The notes under the pieces were generated by a model, which saw nothing but the letters and a program-made list of their open reading frames with translations, had not been told where the DNA came from and made no database searches. A DNA stretch of 64,000 bases from Nymphaea colorata (Eukaryota; Streptophyta; Magnoliopsida; Nymphaeales; Nymphaeaceae): NCBI RefSeq assembly GCF_008831285.2, contig NC_045138.2, forward strand, positions 41,469,115 through 41,533,114. Reading direction: 5' to 3'. This document shows, piece by piece, positions 63,424 to 64,000 of this stretch. Both the position numbers and the translations under genes were made by a program. Numbering within the stretch: position 1 is the stretch's first letter; every line of letters begins with the position of its first letter.

Positions 63424-63426
<3 letters not shown>
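62593..63426. other. Spacer, no gene seen
   Basis: No open frame with family resemblance. Confidence 0.5.

Positions 63427-63482
<56 letters not shown>
63427..63482. repeat. (TA)28 microsatellite
   Basis: Uninterrupted TA repeat; the short open frame over it is an Ile-Tyr artefact. Confidence 0.97.
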
Positions 63483-63484
<2 letters not shown>

Positions 63485-64000
63485 TAAAAACATAAGATAG
63501 TGCATCATTGGTTCCATTTTTGCAGGTGACAGCTCATGACCCCAAAAGCAAAGGGAATGGAGGGAGGTATTCAGACTTTTTTTCTGGAGGTCAGAAGCAA
63601 TCTAACAGCCCTTTTTGGGTTCCATACATGATCATTCTTTTTAAAATATTTCAAATAGTTTATTAAATTTATGAAATAAAAAGAAATAACGCAACATGAA
63701 CTGATTCTCAGCTACACATCTTTTCAAACGTTAGCAAATGTGTTTGGTACCAAAATCTGTTTTGTAAGTAGTCCGTTTTGTGACATTTAATCTGCTCTCT
63801 ATACACCGTGATCATCAGTGTGCATTACATAGGTTTACCATTAAAAGAACATTGATTTTACATAAATGTAGCTCAAAATTATTAGTTAGGTTGATATGAC
63901 TTGAATGACGGATATCAACCATATCGGCTGATATTTAGAAGCCCATGTGTTGTTCTACATCTATGTAATGGACCAGTACTATGGAGATAAGGAGTTGGGT
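63483..64000. other. Window end, AT-rich, no gene seen
   Basis: No open frame or repeat with recognisable identity. Confidence 0.5.

Noticed and set aside
1-64000. CRISPR arrays, bacterial-type operons or phage-like clusters
   Set aside because: Direct repeats here are microsatellites, LTRs or short tandem duplications; no regularly spaced repeat array or prokaryotic gene order is present.
1-64000. Canonical plant microRNA precursors
   Set aside because: I looked by eye for the conserved mature sequences of common families (such as miR156, 160, 164, 166, 171, 172, 319 and 390) and found none; a systematic search was not possible.

Overview
The window is plant nuclear DNA, AT-rich overall, with GC-rich coding islands, spliceosomal introns, many (CT)n and (AT)n microsatellites and plant-type transposon remnants. 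All five confidently recognised genes belong to land-plant families: a SHI/STY zinc-finger regulator, a UDP-glucuronate 4-epimerase, an RS31-type SR splicing factor, a GT61 glycosyltransferase and a MIZ1/DUF617 protein. This points to a seed plant, most likely an angiosperm. The strong contrast between GC-rich single-exon genes and AT-rich spacers would suit a monocot or early-diverging angiosperm, but the lineage cannot be fixed from this sequence.

Layout. 1-4541: AT-rich spacer with one weak multi-exon candidate on the minus strand. 4542-5954 (-): SHI-related gene with two exons and a probable GC-AG intron. 6.4-24.3 kb: mostly gene-free, with MITE-like elements (10.07 kb, 12.2 kb, 15.4 kb) and a possible matrix-metalloproteinase fragment near 14.9 kb. 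24340-25710 (-): intronless UDP-glucuronate epimerase (GAE). 26.5-41.5 kb: repeat-rich spacer holding a 454-bp TRIM retrotransposon (33244-33697), a 4.6-kb Ty1/copia element with both LTRs and a target-site duplication (34013-38607, decayed pol), and a hAT-like MITE with 71-bp internal tandem repeats (39174-39621). 41.5-45.5 kb (+): RS31-type SR gene with a 5'-UTR intron and a long intron inside RRM1. 47084-49590 (+): three-exon GT61 gene. 51.0-51.9 kb: GC-rich unrecognised block and a 53-bp tandem duplication. 53164-53928 (-): MIZ1-like gene. 54.1-64 kb: gene-free, with microsatellites.

The genes do not form an operon-like unit. GAE makes UDP-galacturonate for pectin, and the GT61 enzyme probably decorates xylan; both would act on wall matrix polysaccharides in the Golgi, but they lie about 21 kb apart and the proximity is probably coincidence. 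I found no convincing novel biological system. The most useful observations are the compact TRIM element, the GC-AG intron of the SHI gene, the long intron of the SR gene at a position known for regulated splicing, and the structure of the decayed copia element.
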